Position numbers and translations under genes: made by a program. Positions 44,671 through 52,333 of a stretch of DNA of 64,000 nucleotides are shown piece after piece. The number at the start of each line of letters is the position of its first letter. Within the stretch, counting starts at the first letter, position 1. The stretch comes from Methylobacterium sp. DB0501. Lineage in GTDB: Bacteria; Pseudomonadota; Alphaproteobacteria; Rhizobiales; Beijerinckiaceae. The DNA lies in assembly GCF_011043735.1 (NCBI RefSeq), contig NZ_JAAKGV010000016.1, positions 1 through 64,000 of the forward strand, in the 5' to 3' direction. The notes under the pieces are model-generated. The model was not told the origin of the DNA. It saw only the letters and a program-made list of their open reading frames with translations, and searched no databases.

Positions 44671-44703
44671 CCCGGCTTCCCGCCTGGGGCGAGCCCCGGG
44701 ATC
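44671..44703. repeat. second copy of the GC-rich palindromic repeat
   Basis: On the minus strand this reads TGATCCCGGGGCTCGC...GCGGGAAGCCGGGG, closely matching the core of the element at 6441-6487. It is in the gap between the GH2 and DUF1839 genes. Confidence 0.5.
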
Positions 44704-44743
44704 ACGAGGAGGATTTTTGCTGCGTGTCCGTTCGACCGGCCGG

Positions 44744-44871
44744 AGCACTGCCCGATCGCAGCGACACGGTCCACGACGCGGCAGAGTGCGCGGCGTGGGA
44801 GCGATGGCCGCCGCGCCGCGCACCCTGCTGTGTCGTGGACCGTATGGCAGCGCGGTCGGGCGTCCAGGCTA
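44744..44871. repeat. large imperfect inverted repeat
   Basis: Inner arms 44766-44795 (beginning ACGGTCCACGAC) and 44814-44843 pair with only a few mismatches; flanking sequence (GCCCGATCGCAGC versus its near-complement after 44843) extends the pairing outward to about 60 bases per side. It may end the carrier-protein operon transcript or be a mobile palindromic element. Confidence 0.55.
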
Positions 44872-44885
44872 AGGCAGCCGGCCCG

Positions 44886-45890
44886 TCACCCGGCGGCCAG
44901 CGCGCGGTCGAGGGCGTCGAACACCGCCGCGTAGGTCGCCTCGGCGGCGGCCAGGCGCTCCGGAAGGCCGGCGAGCCGGCCGCGGGCATAGGCGCGGGCG
45001 AGCTGGAACTGGAACGCCTTGGCCTCCTCGGCGAGCCGCGTCGCCGCCTCCGCCGCCGCACCGAACGGCCCCACGCCCTCGGATTCCAGCCAGGCGAGAT
45101 GGCTGCCGAGCAGCTCGAAATTCGATCCGAGCTGGCGGGTGGTGTTGAAGGCGTAGGCGTGGAAGGCCGAGAGCGGCCGCTGCACGAAGGCGTCCTCCTT
45201 CGCGGCGAGCGCCGCGCGGAAGGCCGTGACCGGGTTGGCCCCCGGGGCCTGGGCGCGGTGCCGGCGCAGCAGCGCCAGCGCCGCTTCGGCCAGGGCCGTG
45301 CCCGCGAGGCCCGAGCCGCACGGCTTCACGAACTCGGCATAGGGCAGGAGTTCGCCCCTGGCGAAGATCCCGTCGTAATCGGCGCCCTCGAGCGTGAAGC
45401 GGCCGGCATTGTGGATGTAGTCGAGCCAGCGCCGCGCCGGGTCGAGGGCCAGGATCGCGATCGTGGTCTTCGAGGCCTCGCGCCGGTAGGTGGTGCCGGC
45501 GGTGTCGGGCAGGAAGAAGGCGTTGACCTCGACCAGCACAGGGAATCCGCGCGCCGCCTGGATCAGGCTGTGGCTCTCCAGGTCCTCGTAGAGCGCGAGT
45601 TCCAGGATCTCCAGGCCGTAGAGGGCCTCGAGATCGGCCGCCTTCGGCTTGAAGAAGGTGAACTGGTCGCCCTCGAAATCCTGCCGCAGGGTGAAGCCCA
45701 GCATCGCCTCGGGCCTCAAGCCCCGCAAGTGCAGGAGCTCGATCCAGAGATCGACGTAGCAGTTCGTCTCCGGCCAGGTGCGGTCGGGCGCGTGGAGGGC
45801 GTGCGGGGGGGTGCGAGGGGCCGCGGACGTCTCCGTCCGCGGCGGCTCGGTGACGAGGTCCCGAGTTAGTTGCGCGAGGGCGGCCGACAT
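44886..45890 (-). CDS. DUF1839 family protein
   Basis: 334-residue protein of unknown activity encoded next to amino acid:carrier-protein ligases. A conserved Asn-Cys (C44 in WPETNCYVDLWIELLHLRG) opens the domain, followed by FEGDQFTFFKPKAADLEALY, VLVEVNAFFLPDTAGTTYR-REASKTT and LDYIHNAGRFTLEGADYDGI. This layout (NC near the start, then VEV/LPD-Y and an aromatic-Gly-Asp block) is reminiscent of BtrH/C39-like cysteine acyltransferases, an inference only. The C-terminal third is helical. I place the start at ATG 45890 (GAGG upstream), eight bases after the ligase stop; ATG 45923 would overlap it. Confidence 0.85.
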   Translation of the reverse strand: MSAALAQLTRDLVTEPPRTETSAAPRTPPHALHAPDRTWPETNCYVDLWIELLHLRGLRPEAMLGFTLRQDFEGDQFTFFKPKAADLEALYGLEILELALYEDLESHSLIQAARGFPVLVEVNAFFLPDTAGTTYRREASKTTIAILALDPARRWLDYIHNAGRFTLEGADYDGIFARGELLPYAEFVKPCGSGLAGTALAEAALALLRRHRAQAPGANPVTAFRAALAAKEDAFVQRPLSAFHAYAFNTTRQLGSNFELLGSHLAWLESEGVGPFGAAAEAATRLAEEAKAFQFQLARAYARGRLAGLPERLAAAEATYAAVFDALDRALAAG

Positions 45891-45897
45891 CGCGGCC

Positions 45898-46866
45898 TCA
45901 GCCGAAGAGCTGGGCGCGCACATCCGCCGGCCAGGCGTCGAGGTCGAGGCCGTGGTGGCGCAGGAGCGCGAGGGTGATCCGCTCCAGCCCGAAGCCGACG
46001 CAGGCGGTGTGGGCGGTCGTGCCGTCGGCCTGGTCGATGCCCCAGGTCGTGCCGAAATGGTCCTGGTGGTAGTTGAAGCTGAGGCAGGCGGTCGGGCTGT
46101 CCTCGCTGTTGACCGGCACGTTCAGCTCGAACTTCAGCGCCTGGGCGCGCTGGTTGTTGGCGAGCATCTTGCCGGCGCGGCCGAAGAACGGGTCGTTGGC
46201 CGGGTCGACGGCGAGCGGCAGGCCGAGGTCGCTCATCATCGTCGTACCGCGCTGCAGCCACATCTCGCGGAAGGCCAGCACCTGCTCGGGGCTCCCCATG
46301 CGGACGTATTCGCGCATCCGGAACAGCTGCATCCGGGTCGGCTCCAGCGACGGCTCGTGCCGGAAGCAGTAGGATTGCAGGTCGAACAGCAGGCCGTCCG
46401 CCGGCAGCCGGCCGCGGGCGGCGGCGACCGGGTAGAGCGGGTAGCAGGCGGCCGGCGTCAGCACGATGTCGGTGGCTGCCTGCTTGGCGGTCCAGTCCTC
46501 GCCGGCATCGAGGCAGGCCAGCAGCCGGGCGTGGTCGGCCTCGTTGCCGCAGAAGCTGTGCACCGTGCCGGCGAGGTGCGGGAAGCCCTTGAGGTAGCCG
46601 CTGCGCTCGAAGCTGGAGCGGGCCATGCCGGGCGGGAAGCGCAGGACCTCGGCGCCGTCGGCCCCGCCGATGCGCGAGACCAGCCGGTCGAGGGCCTCGA
46701 CCACGCTCTCGAAGGCGCCGGAGCGGCCGTAGAGCCCGTCGACCCCGGTGCGGATCAGGAGACCGCGGTCGAACAGCCGGTCGAGGAACGAGCGCGGCTC
46801 GGGAGCCGCGTGGTCGGGCGCCTCGTCGGTGACGGGCTGGAGATCGGAGGAGAGGTTCTGGTCCAT
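45898..46866 (-). CDS. amino acid--[acyl-carrier-protein] ligase (seryl-tRNA synthetase homologue)
   Basis: 322-residue class II aminoacyl-tRNA-synthetase-like catalytic core without a tRNA-binding arm. Motif 2 is SYCFRHEPSLEPTRMQLFRM and motif 3 GFGLERITLALL. C106 (HSFCGNEADH) and C289 (AHTACVGFG) are in place to bind the active-site zinc known from methanogen-type SerRS. Characterised homologues in Bradyrhizobium and Agrobacterium activate glycine or alanine and load it on the phosphopantetheine of a small carrier protein instead of tRNA. Here the carrier is encoded two genes upstream. ATG 46866 overlaps the stop of the flavoprotein gene. Confidence 0.9.
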   Translation of the reverse strand: MDQNLSSDLQPVTDEAPDHAAPEPRSFLDRLFDRGLLIRTGVDGLYGRSGAFESVVEALDRLVSRIGGADGAEVLRFPPGMARSSFERSGYLKGFPHLAGTVHSFCGNEADHARLLACLDAGEDWTAKQAATDIVLTPAACYPLYPVAAARGRLPADGLLFDLQSYCFRHEPSLEPTRMQLFRMREYVRMGSPEQVLAFREMWLQRGTTMMSDLGLPLAVDPANDPFFGRAGKMLANNQRAQALKFELNVPVNSEDSPTACLSFNYHQDHFGTTWGIDQADGTTAHTACVGFGLERITLALLRHHGLDLDAWPADVRAQLFG

Positions 46867-48077
46867 CACGCGCTCAAGAGCTTGCCGCTGCCCTTCTGCA
46901 CCAGCAGGAGGTTGGCGGTGTTGGAGAGGATGCGGTCGTTGTTGATCATCAGCGGCGCCGAGAGGACGTCGCGCAGCTGCCGGCCGAGGCTGAACGGGGT
47001 GCCGTTCTTGTAGCCGGCGAGGCCGACCACCGAGAGGGCGCGCTGCACGATGTCGACGGCCTGGACCGAGACGGTGGTCTTGACGTTGTTGAGCATGATC
47101 GAGAAGCCGATCGCGCTCAGCGCGTCCGGGTCGCCCTTGGCGGCCTCGTAGCGGGCGAGCCCGGCGACGATCGTGCTCTTCATCGCCTGGAGCTCGTTGG
47201 CGGCCTCGGCCAGGCGCAGCGCGCCCGGGGGCGCCTGGCCCGGCTTCTTGCGCGCCTCGGCCTGCACGAAGGCGCGGGCGCGATCGACCGCGTAAGTGGC
47301 GATCCCGAACCACACGCTGCCCCAGAGCAGGTGCGAGGCGGCGAGCATCGACTGGGCGGCGATCTCCGCGAAGGGCTTCTGCAGCACCTGGGCCAGGGGC
47401 AGGCCCTCGGCCTTGAGCAGGAAGCCGTCGCTGCAGGTGCCGCGCATGCCGAGCGTGTCCCACACACCGGTGCGCTCGAGGGTGATCTGGTCGGCGAGGA
47501 GCGCCACCAGCACCTGGTCCGAGGTCGCGGCCTCCGTGTGGCGGCGGGCCGTCGCCAGGATCAGGTCGGCCTGCGCGCCGTAGGAGATGACGCTCGCCTC
47601 CTTGGTCAGCCGGAAGGCGTCGCCCTCCGCCTCGACCGCGCAGAGGCTGTTGCGCAGGTCGCCGCCGATCCCGGCCTCGGTGGTCGAGGAGGCGATCAGC
47701 ATCTGCTCGGCGGCGATCCGCTCCATCAGGGTGCAGTGCCAGGCGCTGTCGAGGCCGTGGGTGACGAGGCTCGCGAGCTTGATGTGGTGCATCGCGAACA
47801 CCATCGCGGCGGCCGAGCAGGCGCGGCCGAGGATGGCGCAGAGCTCGGCGATCTCGCTCATCGTGGCCCCCTCCCCTCCCAGGGAATGCGGGACCTGGAT
47901 GCCGAGCAGCCGCTCGGCCTTGAGGGCGGCGACGGCCTCGGCCGGGAACCGGCCCTCGCGGTCGACCGCGTCGGCATGCCGGGCGGCTTGTTCCGCGACG
48001 CGCTTGGCCCGCACGTCGAGGGACTCCACCGGCGTCGCGACCGGCAGGGCCGCCGCGACCTCGACGTGCATGTTCAT
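46866..48077 (-). CDS. acyl-CoA dehydrogenase-like flavoprotein
   Basis: 403-residue FAD-dependent dehydrogenase fold: helical N-domain (IQVPHSLGGEGATMSEIAEL), middle beta domain (MLIASSTTEAGIGGDLRNSL, VWDTLGMRGTCSDGFLL) and C-terminal helices with an IVQRALSVVGLAGYKNGTPF block. Because it lies between a carrier-protein and a carrier-protein ligase gene with overlapping codons on both sides, its substrate is probably an aminoacyl- or acyl-S-carrier protein, as for prolyl-S-PCP oxidases in antibiotic pathways, rather than a CoA ester. I could not place the catalytic base with confidence. Confidence 0.88.
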   Translation of the reverse strand: MNMHVEVAAALPVATPVESLDVRAKRVAEQAARHADAVDREGRFPAEAVAALKAERLLGIQVPHSLGGEGATMSEIAELCAILGRACSAAAMVFAMHHIKLASLVTHGLDSAWHCTLMERIAAEQMLIASSTTEAGIGGDLRNSLCAVEAEGDAFRLTKEASVISYGAQADLILATARRHTEAATSDQVLVALLADQITLERTGVWDTLGMRGTCSDGFLLKAEGLPLAQVLQKPFAEIAAQSMLAASHLLWGSVWFGIATYAVDRARAFVQAEARKKPGQAPPGALRLAEAANELQAMKSTIVAGLARYEAAKGDPDALSAIGFSIMLNNVKTTVSVQAVDIVQRALSVVGLAGYKNGTPFSLGRQLRDVLSAPLMINNDRILSNTANLLLVQKGSGKLLSA

Positions 48078-48328
48078 GCGGCCTCCTGCTGGCACAGGCC
48101 CGTGACGGTGTCGCGGATGATGCGGATGGTCGAGAACGACCGGCGGCCGAGCGCCGAGTCGGGGAACTCGATCTCGAACCGTTCCTCGAGGGCCAGCATC
48201 AGCTGCACGGAGCCGAAGGAATCGAGGCCCTTCTCGAACAGGTCGTCGTCGTCCGTCAGCGTGTCGGCCACGCCCTTGAGCGACTCGAGCGACTTCAGCA
48301 CGTCCCGGATGTCGGAGATTTCGACCAT
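48074..48328 (-). CDS. acyl/aminoacyl carrier protein
   Basis: 84-residue carrier protein with the phosphopantetheine attachment serine S37 in FEKGLDSFGSVQLMLAL, acidic helix II and a four-helix pattern. It is the probable acceptor of the amino acid activated by the downstream ligase. The start is ATG 48328 with GGTGGAG upstream. It is first in the operon and overlaps the flavoprotein ATG by four bases (ATGA). The gene for the required phosphopantetheinyl transferase is not in the window. Confidence 0.92.
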   Translation of the reverse strand: MVEISDIRDVLKSLESLKGVADTLTDDDDLFEKGLDSFGSVQLMLALEERFEIEFPDSALGRRSFSTIRIIRDTVTGLCQQEAA

Positions 48329-49012
48329 GAGGCTCCACCTTCTGTATGAGACGACACTCTCATCCCGCAGATGAGGGTGCAATGTCAGATGTAAGTCTTG
48401 GTAAATTTTCGGATGTCTATTTTAGCGAAACACCTGCTCCACTGCGGCGCAGGACGCTCGATCCGAGCTGATGTCGATCACTCAACTCGACCCGGCTTAA
48501 CGGCTGGCAAATCGCATCGCGGAGTCGGGCCTGAGGATTTCATCAAGCTTACGGATTTCTCCCACGTGACGAGCCTGTCCCGCGTGACGAGCTTCCCCGA
48601 GTGACGGGGCCGGAGACTGAAAGCCCCTCCGCGAGTCGAGCCCCGAGCCGCTCTGCCGGCTGGCCATGGCCTTGACGGGTGCGGACCGCGCGGTCGCGGG
48701 CTTGTCGGGTCTCTCCTGTCCGGTGGAGTCGGGGTGGCGCCGTTCCGAACCCTAGCGCCGGAGACGCGCGCGATGAAGCGGCCGGCGTAGCCCCATTTGG
48801 AGGTAGGCTCTCGCTCTTCCGGCGGTCTCGCCTCCGCTTCGGGCGGGGTGTCCGCAGCCCCCTCCCCCACCGCCGGTGGACGCCGCTGGCGCGTCGGGCT
48901 TGCGCGAGGCTTGCGCCGGTCCGGCGGTGCCGATTGCGAATCGGGGCGCGAACGGGCCAATTGCAGTTTGAACGCCGAACCGGCGATATTTCTGCAAGCA
49001 GGGCTCGCGAGC
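48329..49012. other. 684 bp intergenic region between the carrier-protein operon and repA
   Basis: No gene is supported. Near 48390-48425 there is a short A/T-rich tract (GGTAAATTTTCGG, TCTATTTTAGCG) that probably contains the leftward promoter of the carrier-protein operon. Further right lie the three iteron-like repeats at 48561-48608. The last 200 bases before repA are GC-rich with no visible gene. Confidence 0.5.
48561..48608 (+). repeat. three iteron-like direct repeats upstream of repA
   Basis: CCCACGTGACGAG (48561), CCCGCGTGACGAG (48579) and CCCGAGTGACGGG (48596), start-to-start spacing 18 and 17 bases. They lie about 400 bases upstream of the partition operon. They could be iterons, RepA operators or an additional centromere element. 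Confidence 0.55.
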
Positions 49013-50242
49013 ATGAATCAGCATACGCCGCCGCACCCCCCCGCCCCCATCGCTCCCGCCCCCGCCCCCGTCGCGCCCGCGGCGATGATCGGCGCCCACG
49101 CGGCGACCCTGCGCGCGCAGCTCCAGGCGATCTCGTCCGGGCTGTTCCCGCCCACCGCCGCCAAGGGCCTGCGCCGCTTCACCTCGACGGAGGCCGCCCG
49201 GATCATCGGCGTGACGGCGTCGCGGCTGCAGCAGCTCGCCGCCGACGGTCTCGGGCCCCAGCCGGAGGTCTCGTCGAACGGCCGGCGCTCCTACTCCCTC
49301 GCCGACATCCACGGCCTGCGCGCCTATCTCGACGAGAACACGCGAGGCGGCCGGCGCTACCACCCGCGGCGCGGTGCCGGCGAGCACCTGCAGGTCGTGG
49401 CGGTGGCGAACTTCAAGGGCGGATCGGGCAAGACCACCACCACCGCCCACCTCGCCCAGTCCCTGGTGCTGCGCGGCTACCGGGTGCTCGCCATCGACCT
49501 CGATCCCCAGGCCAGCCTCTCGGCCCTGATGGGCGTGCAGCCGGAACTCGACGTCGGCGCCGACGAGACGCTCTACGGCGCGATCCGCTACGACGACACC
49601 AAGCCCCTGCGGGACGTCGTGCGCCCGACCTACTTCACCGGCCTCGACCTCGTGCCGGCGAACCTCGAACTGATGGAGTTCGAGCACGAGACGCCGCGGG
49701 CGCTGAGCCGACGCCGGACCGGCGAGCCCCTGTTCTTCGACCGCGTCGCCCACGCCATCGAGACGGTGGCCGACGATTACGACGTGGTGGTCATCGATTG
49801 CCCGCCGCAGCTCGGCTACCTGACCCTCTCGGCGCTCTGCGCCGCGACCTCGCTGCTCATCACCGTGCATCCGCAGATGCTCGACGTCGCCTCGATGAGC
49901 CAGTTCCTCGCGATGACCGAGGACCTGCTCGGCGTGGTGGCGGAATCCGGCGGGCGGCTGCAATACGACTGGCTGCGCTACCTCGTCACCCGCTACGAGC
50001 AGCAGGACGCGCCGCAGACCCGGATCGTCGGCATGCTGCGCACCCTGTTCGAGGATGCGGTGCTGACCGCGCCGATGCTGAAGTCCTCCGCGGTGTCGGA
50101 TGCCGGCCTGTCGAAGCAGACCCTCTACGAGATCGGCCGCGAGAGCGTCACCCGCTCGACCTACGACCGGGCGCTCGAATCCCTGGAGGCCGTCAACGGC
50201 GAGATCGAGGGCCTGATCCGTCGCGCCTGGGGCCGGTCATGA
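49013..50242 (+). CDS. repA: plasmid partitioning protein RepA (ParA-type ATPase)
   Basis: 409-residue partition ATPase of the repABC type. After a Pro-rich start, a MerR-like HTH region (RFTSTEAARIIGVTASRLQQ, SYSLADIHGLRAYLDE) precedes the ParA domain. Deviant Walker A is VANFKGGSGKTTTTAHLAQS, Walker A' LAIDLDPQASLSALMG, Walker B VVVIDCPPQLGYLTLSALCA. The end (LESLEAVNGEIEGLIRRAWG) is typical of RepA. The ATG at 49013 is chosen by family start (MNQHTPPHPP). It overlaps repB (ATGA). RepA segregates the replicon and autorepresses the operon. Confidence 0.92.
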   Translation: MNQHTPPHPPAPIAPAPAPVAPAAMIGAHAATLRAQLQAISSGLFPPTAAKGLRRFTSTEAARIIGVTASRLQQLAADGLGPQPEVSSNGRRSYSLADIHGLRAYLDENTRGGRRYHPRRGAGEHLQVVAVANFKGGSGKTTTTAHLAQSLVLRGYRVLAIDLDPQASLSALMGVQPELDVGADETLYGAIRYDDTKPLRDVVRPTYFTGLDLVPANLELMEFEHETPRALSRRRTGEPLFFDRVAHAIETVADDYDVVVIDCPPQLGYLTLSALCAATSLLITVHPQMLDVASMSQFLAMTEDLLGVVAESGGRLQYDWLRYLVTRYEQQDAPQTRIVGMLRTLFEDAVLTAPMLKSSAVSDAGLSKQTLYEIGRESVTRSTYDRALESLEAVNGEIEGLIRRAWGRS

Positions 50243-51333
50243 GCCGCAAGTCGAACCTCGACGCGCTGTTCGGCGCCCGCCCCGCTAAGGTATCCGCCTC
50301 CCAGCCCGCCGCTCCGCCCGCGCCCGAGCCGGAGGCGTTTGCAGCTGCAAACCCGGACGCCGCCGAGCCCGAGTTTGCAGCTGCAAACGCCCCGGTCCCG
50401 GAGCACAAGGCGCCGGACGGCCCCAGGCCTCCGGAGCGCAGCCGCAGCGGCCCGGTCCGGGCGATGAGCAGCACCCTGCGCGGCCTCGCCGCCCGGGCCG
50501 ACGCCGCGGCCGAGATCGAGGCCGGCAGCGTCGTGGTCGAGATCGAGCCGGGCCGGATCGACGATTCCTTCATCGCCGACCGGGTGGCGGATGCCCACGA
50601 CCCGGGCCTCGCCGCCCTCGTCGAGAGCGTGCGCGAGAGCGGCCAGCAGGTGCCGATCCTGGTGCGGCCGCATCCCGACGACCCGGAGCGCTACCAGGTC
50701 GCCTACGGCCGCCGGCGCATCCAGGCGGCGCGCCAGCTCGCGCGTCCGGTCCGCGCCGTGGTGCGCCCGCTCAGCGATGCCGAGCTGGTGGTGGCGCAGG
50801 GCAAGGAGAACCTGGAGCGCCAGGACCTGAGCTACATCGAGCGGGCGTTCTTCGCCCTGCGGCTCGAGGAGCACGGTTTCCCCCGGGGCACGATCACCGC
50901 CGCGATGGGCGTCGGCAAGGGTGACCTCTCGACGCTGATCTCGGTGGCGCGCACCGTCCCGGCGGAGATCGTCCGGGCGATCGGCCCGGCGCCGGCGGCC
51001 GGGCGGCCGCGCTGGATGCTGCTCGCCGAGCGGATCAAGGCGGCGCGCCCGAACCGCATCGCCGGCCTGATCGCCGATCCGGCCTTCGCCGGGAAGCCGA
51101 CCAACGAGCGCTTCGCCGCCCTGCTGCACGCCCTGGCCCCGCCCGCGGCGCCGCGGCCGGCGCCGCAGGTGTGGAGCGACGAGGCCGGCCGCAACCTTGC
51201 CAGGATCGAGCGCGGGCCGGACCGGGTGGCCGTGACCTTCGACGACCGCCTGGAGCCCGGTCTGGCCGATTACGTCCTCGACCGGCTGCCGGAGATCCTG
51301 GCCGCGTACCGGGCCGGCCGCTCGCGGCCCTGA
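50239..51333 (+). CDS. repB: plasmid partitioning protein RepB (ParB-type)
   Basis: 364-residue centromere-binding protein. It begins MSRKSNLDALFGARP, then a low-complexity Ala/Pro region in which the peptide FAAAN occurs twice; those residues are encoded by two copies of a 16 bp palindrome (see parS features). The ParB nuclease-like domain (SVRESGQQVPILVRPHPDDP, YQVAYGRRRIQAARQLARPV, QGKENLERQDLSYIERAFFA) and an HTH segment (TITAAMGVGKGDLSTLISVA) follow. No repC follows; the next 1.3 kb on the same strand holds only small genes. Confidence 0.92.
   Translation: MSRKSNLDALFGARPAKVSASQPAAPPAPEPEAFAAANPDAAEPEFAAANAPVPEHKAPDGPRPPERSRSGPVRAMSSTLRGLAARADAAAEIEAGSVVVEIEPGRIDDSFIADRVADAHDPGLAALVESVRESGQQVPILVRPHPDDPERYQVAYGRRRIQAARQLARPVRAVVRPLSDAELVVAQGKENLERQDLSYIERAFFALRLEEHGFPRGTITAAMGVGKGDLSTLISVARTVPAEIVRAIGPAPAAGRPRWMLLAERIKAARPNRIAGLIADPAFAGKPTNERFAALLHALAPPAAPRPAPQVWSDEAGRNLARIERGPDRVAVTFDDRLEPGLADYVLDRLPEILAAYRAGRSRP
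50337..50352. promoter_or_regulatory. parS: parS-like centromere site 1, inside repB
   Basis: GTTTGCAGCTGCAAAC, a perfect palindrome matching the repABC centromere consensus GTT-N4-GC-N4-AAC. It is read in frame as part of the FAAAN peptide of RepB. Confidence 0.8.
50373..50388. promoter_or_regulatory. parS: parS-like centromere site 2, inside repB
   Basis: Second identical copy of the 16 bp palindrome GTTTGCAGCTGCAAAC, centred 36 bases from the first and also in frame within repB. The pair of sites is what ParB/RepB proteins need for nucleating a partition complex. Confidence 0.8.
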
Positions 51334-51397
51334 CCGACCGCCCGGGGATCCGGGCCCTGGGCGGGACATGTCTTCGCGAGTCCCGCCCCCGATCGAG

Positions 51398-51622
51398 GCC
51401 CGCCCTGCGCCACGCCCTCCTGATCCTCGCGCTCCTCGCGCCCACCGGCGTCCTCGCCCAGAACGCGGCCGAGACGAACGCCGCCGACGGGCGCCGCCGA
51501 CGGGCGCCAGGTCTGCGAGGCCAAGGCCGACCGAAGCGGCATCACCGGCGACAACCGGGCGACGTCTCGTCGCGAATGCGAGGCCGGCGAGCGCCTGGCG
51601 CGCGGCGCCACCCCGCCCTGAG
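51398..51622 (+). pseudogene. remnant of a small secreted protein broken by a 13 bp duplication
   Basis: One frame gives a signal peptide (LRHALLILALLAPTGVLAQ followed by NAAETNAADG). A direct 13 bp tandem duplication (51480-51492 and 51493-51505) then shifts the frame. In the shifted frame the protein continues GRQVCEAKADRSGITGDNRA and ends with a second Cys segment (RRECEAGERLARGATPP) at a TGA near 51622. Without the duplication the two halves join as one small Cys-containing exported protein. No normal start codon is present in frame before the signal peptide, so the gene may be further degraded. Function unknown. Confidence 0.45.
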
Positions 51623-51681
51623 GCGAACGGGACCAGACCCGGCGCGTTGGAGCTCCAGACACACTCGCCGCGGAGCAGCCG

Positions 51682-51903
51682 ATGTCCGACTGGAGGCCCA
51701 TCGACCGCGCGCCCCAGGACGGCCGCTGGATCGTCGCCATCCACCGGGACGTGCCGGACCGGCGCGCCGTGATCCGCTGGGATCCCGGGCGGGCCGGGGA
51801 CGGCCGGCCCTGGCACGTCGCCACCACCGAGTACGGCTACGCGTCGGACGCGTTCACCCACTGGACGCCGTTCCCGGACCCGCCCGAGCCGGGAAGGGAG
51901 TGA
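51682..51903 (+). CDS. small conserved-looking protein (DUF551-like)
   Basis: 73-residue protein starting MSDWRPIDRAPQDGRWIVAI and containing VIRWDPGRAGDGRPWHVATT and FTHWTPFPDPP. The W-x-P-I-x-x-A-P-x-D-G opening and HW-x-P ending are those of small phage- and plasmid-associated DUF551-type proteins. Function is unknown. ATG 51682 follows GGAGCAG. Its place near repAB fits accessory DNA. Confidence 0.7.
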   Translation: MSDWRPIDRAPQDGRWIVAIHRDVPDRRAVIRWDPGRAGDGRPWHVATTEYGYASDAFTHWTPFPDPPEPGRE

Positions 51904-51910
51904 CGATGCG

Positions 51911-52333
51911 GTGACGCTGCCCGACGCCACGGCCTTCACCCTCTCGGCGGTCGTCGCGCACCTCGGAGCCGCCACCCTGTGCGGGCTGGGCCTCGTCGCC
52001 TCGCGCGCGGCCGTCATTGCCACCTCGGCGCTCGGCCTTCACGCGGTGGTGCGCCGGGAGGGCGGGAATGCCGATCGGCTGCGGGTGATCCAGGGCCTGG
52101 CCCAGGCGATCGGCTTCATCTCGGCGGGAACGATCGTCGTCGCCCGGCGCAATGTGAAGAATCTCACGACCGCCGCGAGCCTCCGGTTCGCAGCCTCCGC
52201 CGGCATCGTCGCAGGGGCGGCGCAGTTCACGCTGCCCGCGGTCGCGATGGGATTCGGCGGCGTCGTCCTGATCGCGCTGAGGCAGCTCGCGCGGCTGGGC
52301 TTGGCCCCCGCCGAGGATCGCCAGGAAAGCTGA
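51911..52333 (+). CDS. MgtC/SapB-like small membrane protein
   Basis: 140-residue membrane protein with about four helices. The stretch AQAIGFISAGTIVVARRNVK-NLTTAASLRFAASAGIVAGA corresponds to the G-x-IGAGVI...GLTTAA-W-A-GLAAG core of the MgtC/SapB family, though here without the usual N-terminal helices in full. MgtC proteins modulate ATP synthase or magnesium homeostasis in virulence; small homologues are often uncharacterised. The start is GTG 51911, seven bases after the preceding stop. Confidence 0.72.
   Translation: MTLPDATAFTLSAVVAHLGAATLCGLGLVASRAAVIATSALGLHAVVRREGGNADRLRVIQGLAQAIGFISAGTIVVARRNVKNLTTAASLRFAASAGIVAGAAQFTLPAVAMGFGGVVLIALRQLARLGLAPAEDRQES

Noticed and set aside
51334..52333. 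A divergent repC or its antisense RNA downstream of repB
   Set aside because: Frames here encode a broken secreted protein, a DUF551-like protein and an MgtC-like protein; none has RepC winged-helix features, and the gap is too short for a ~400-residue initiator.
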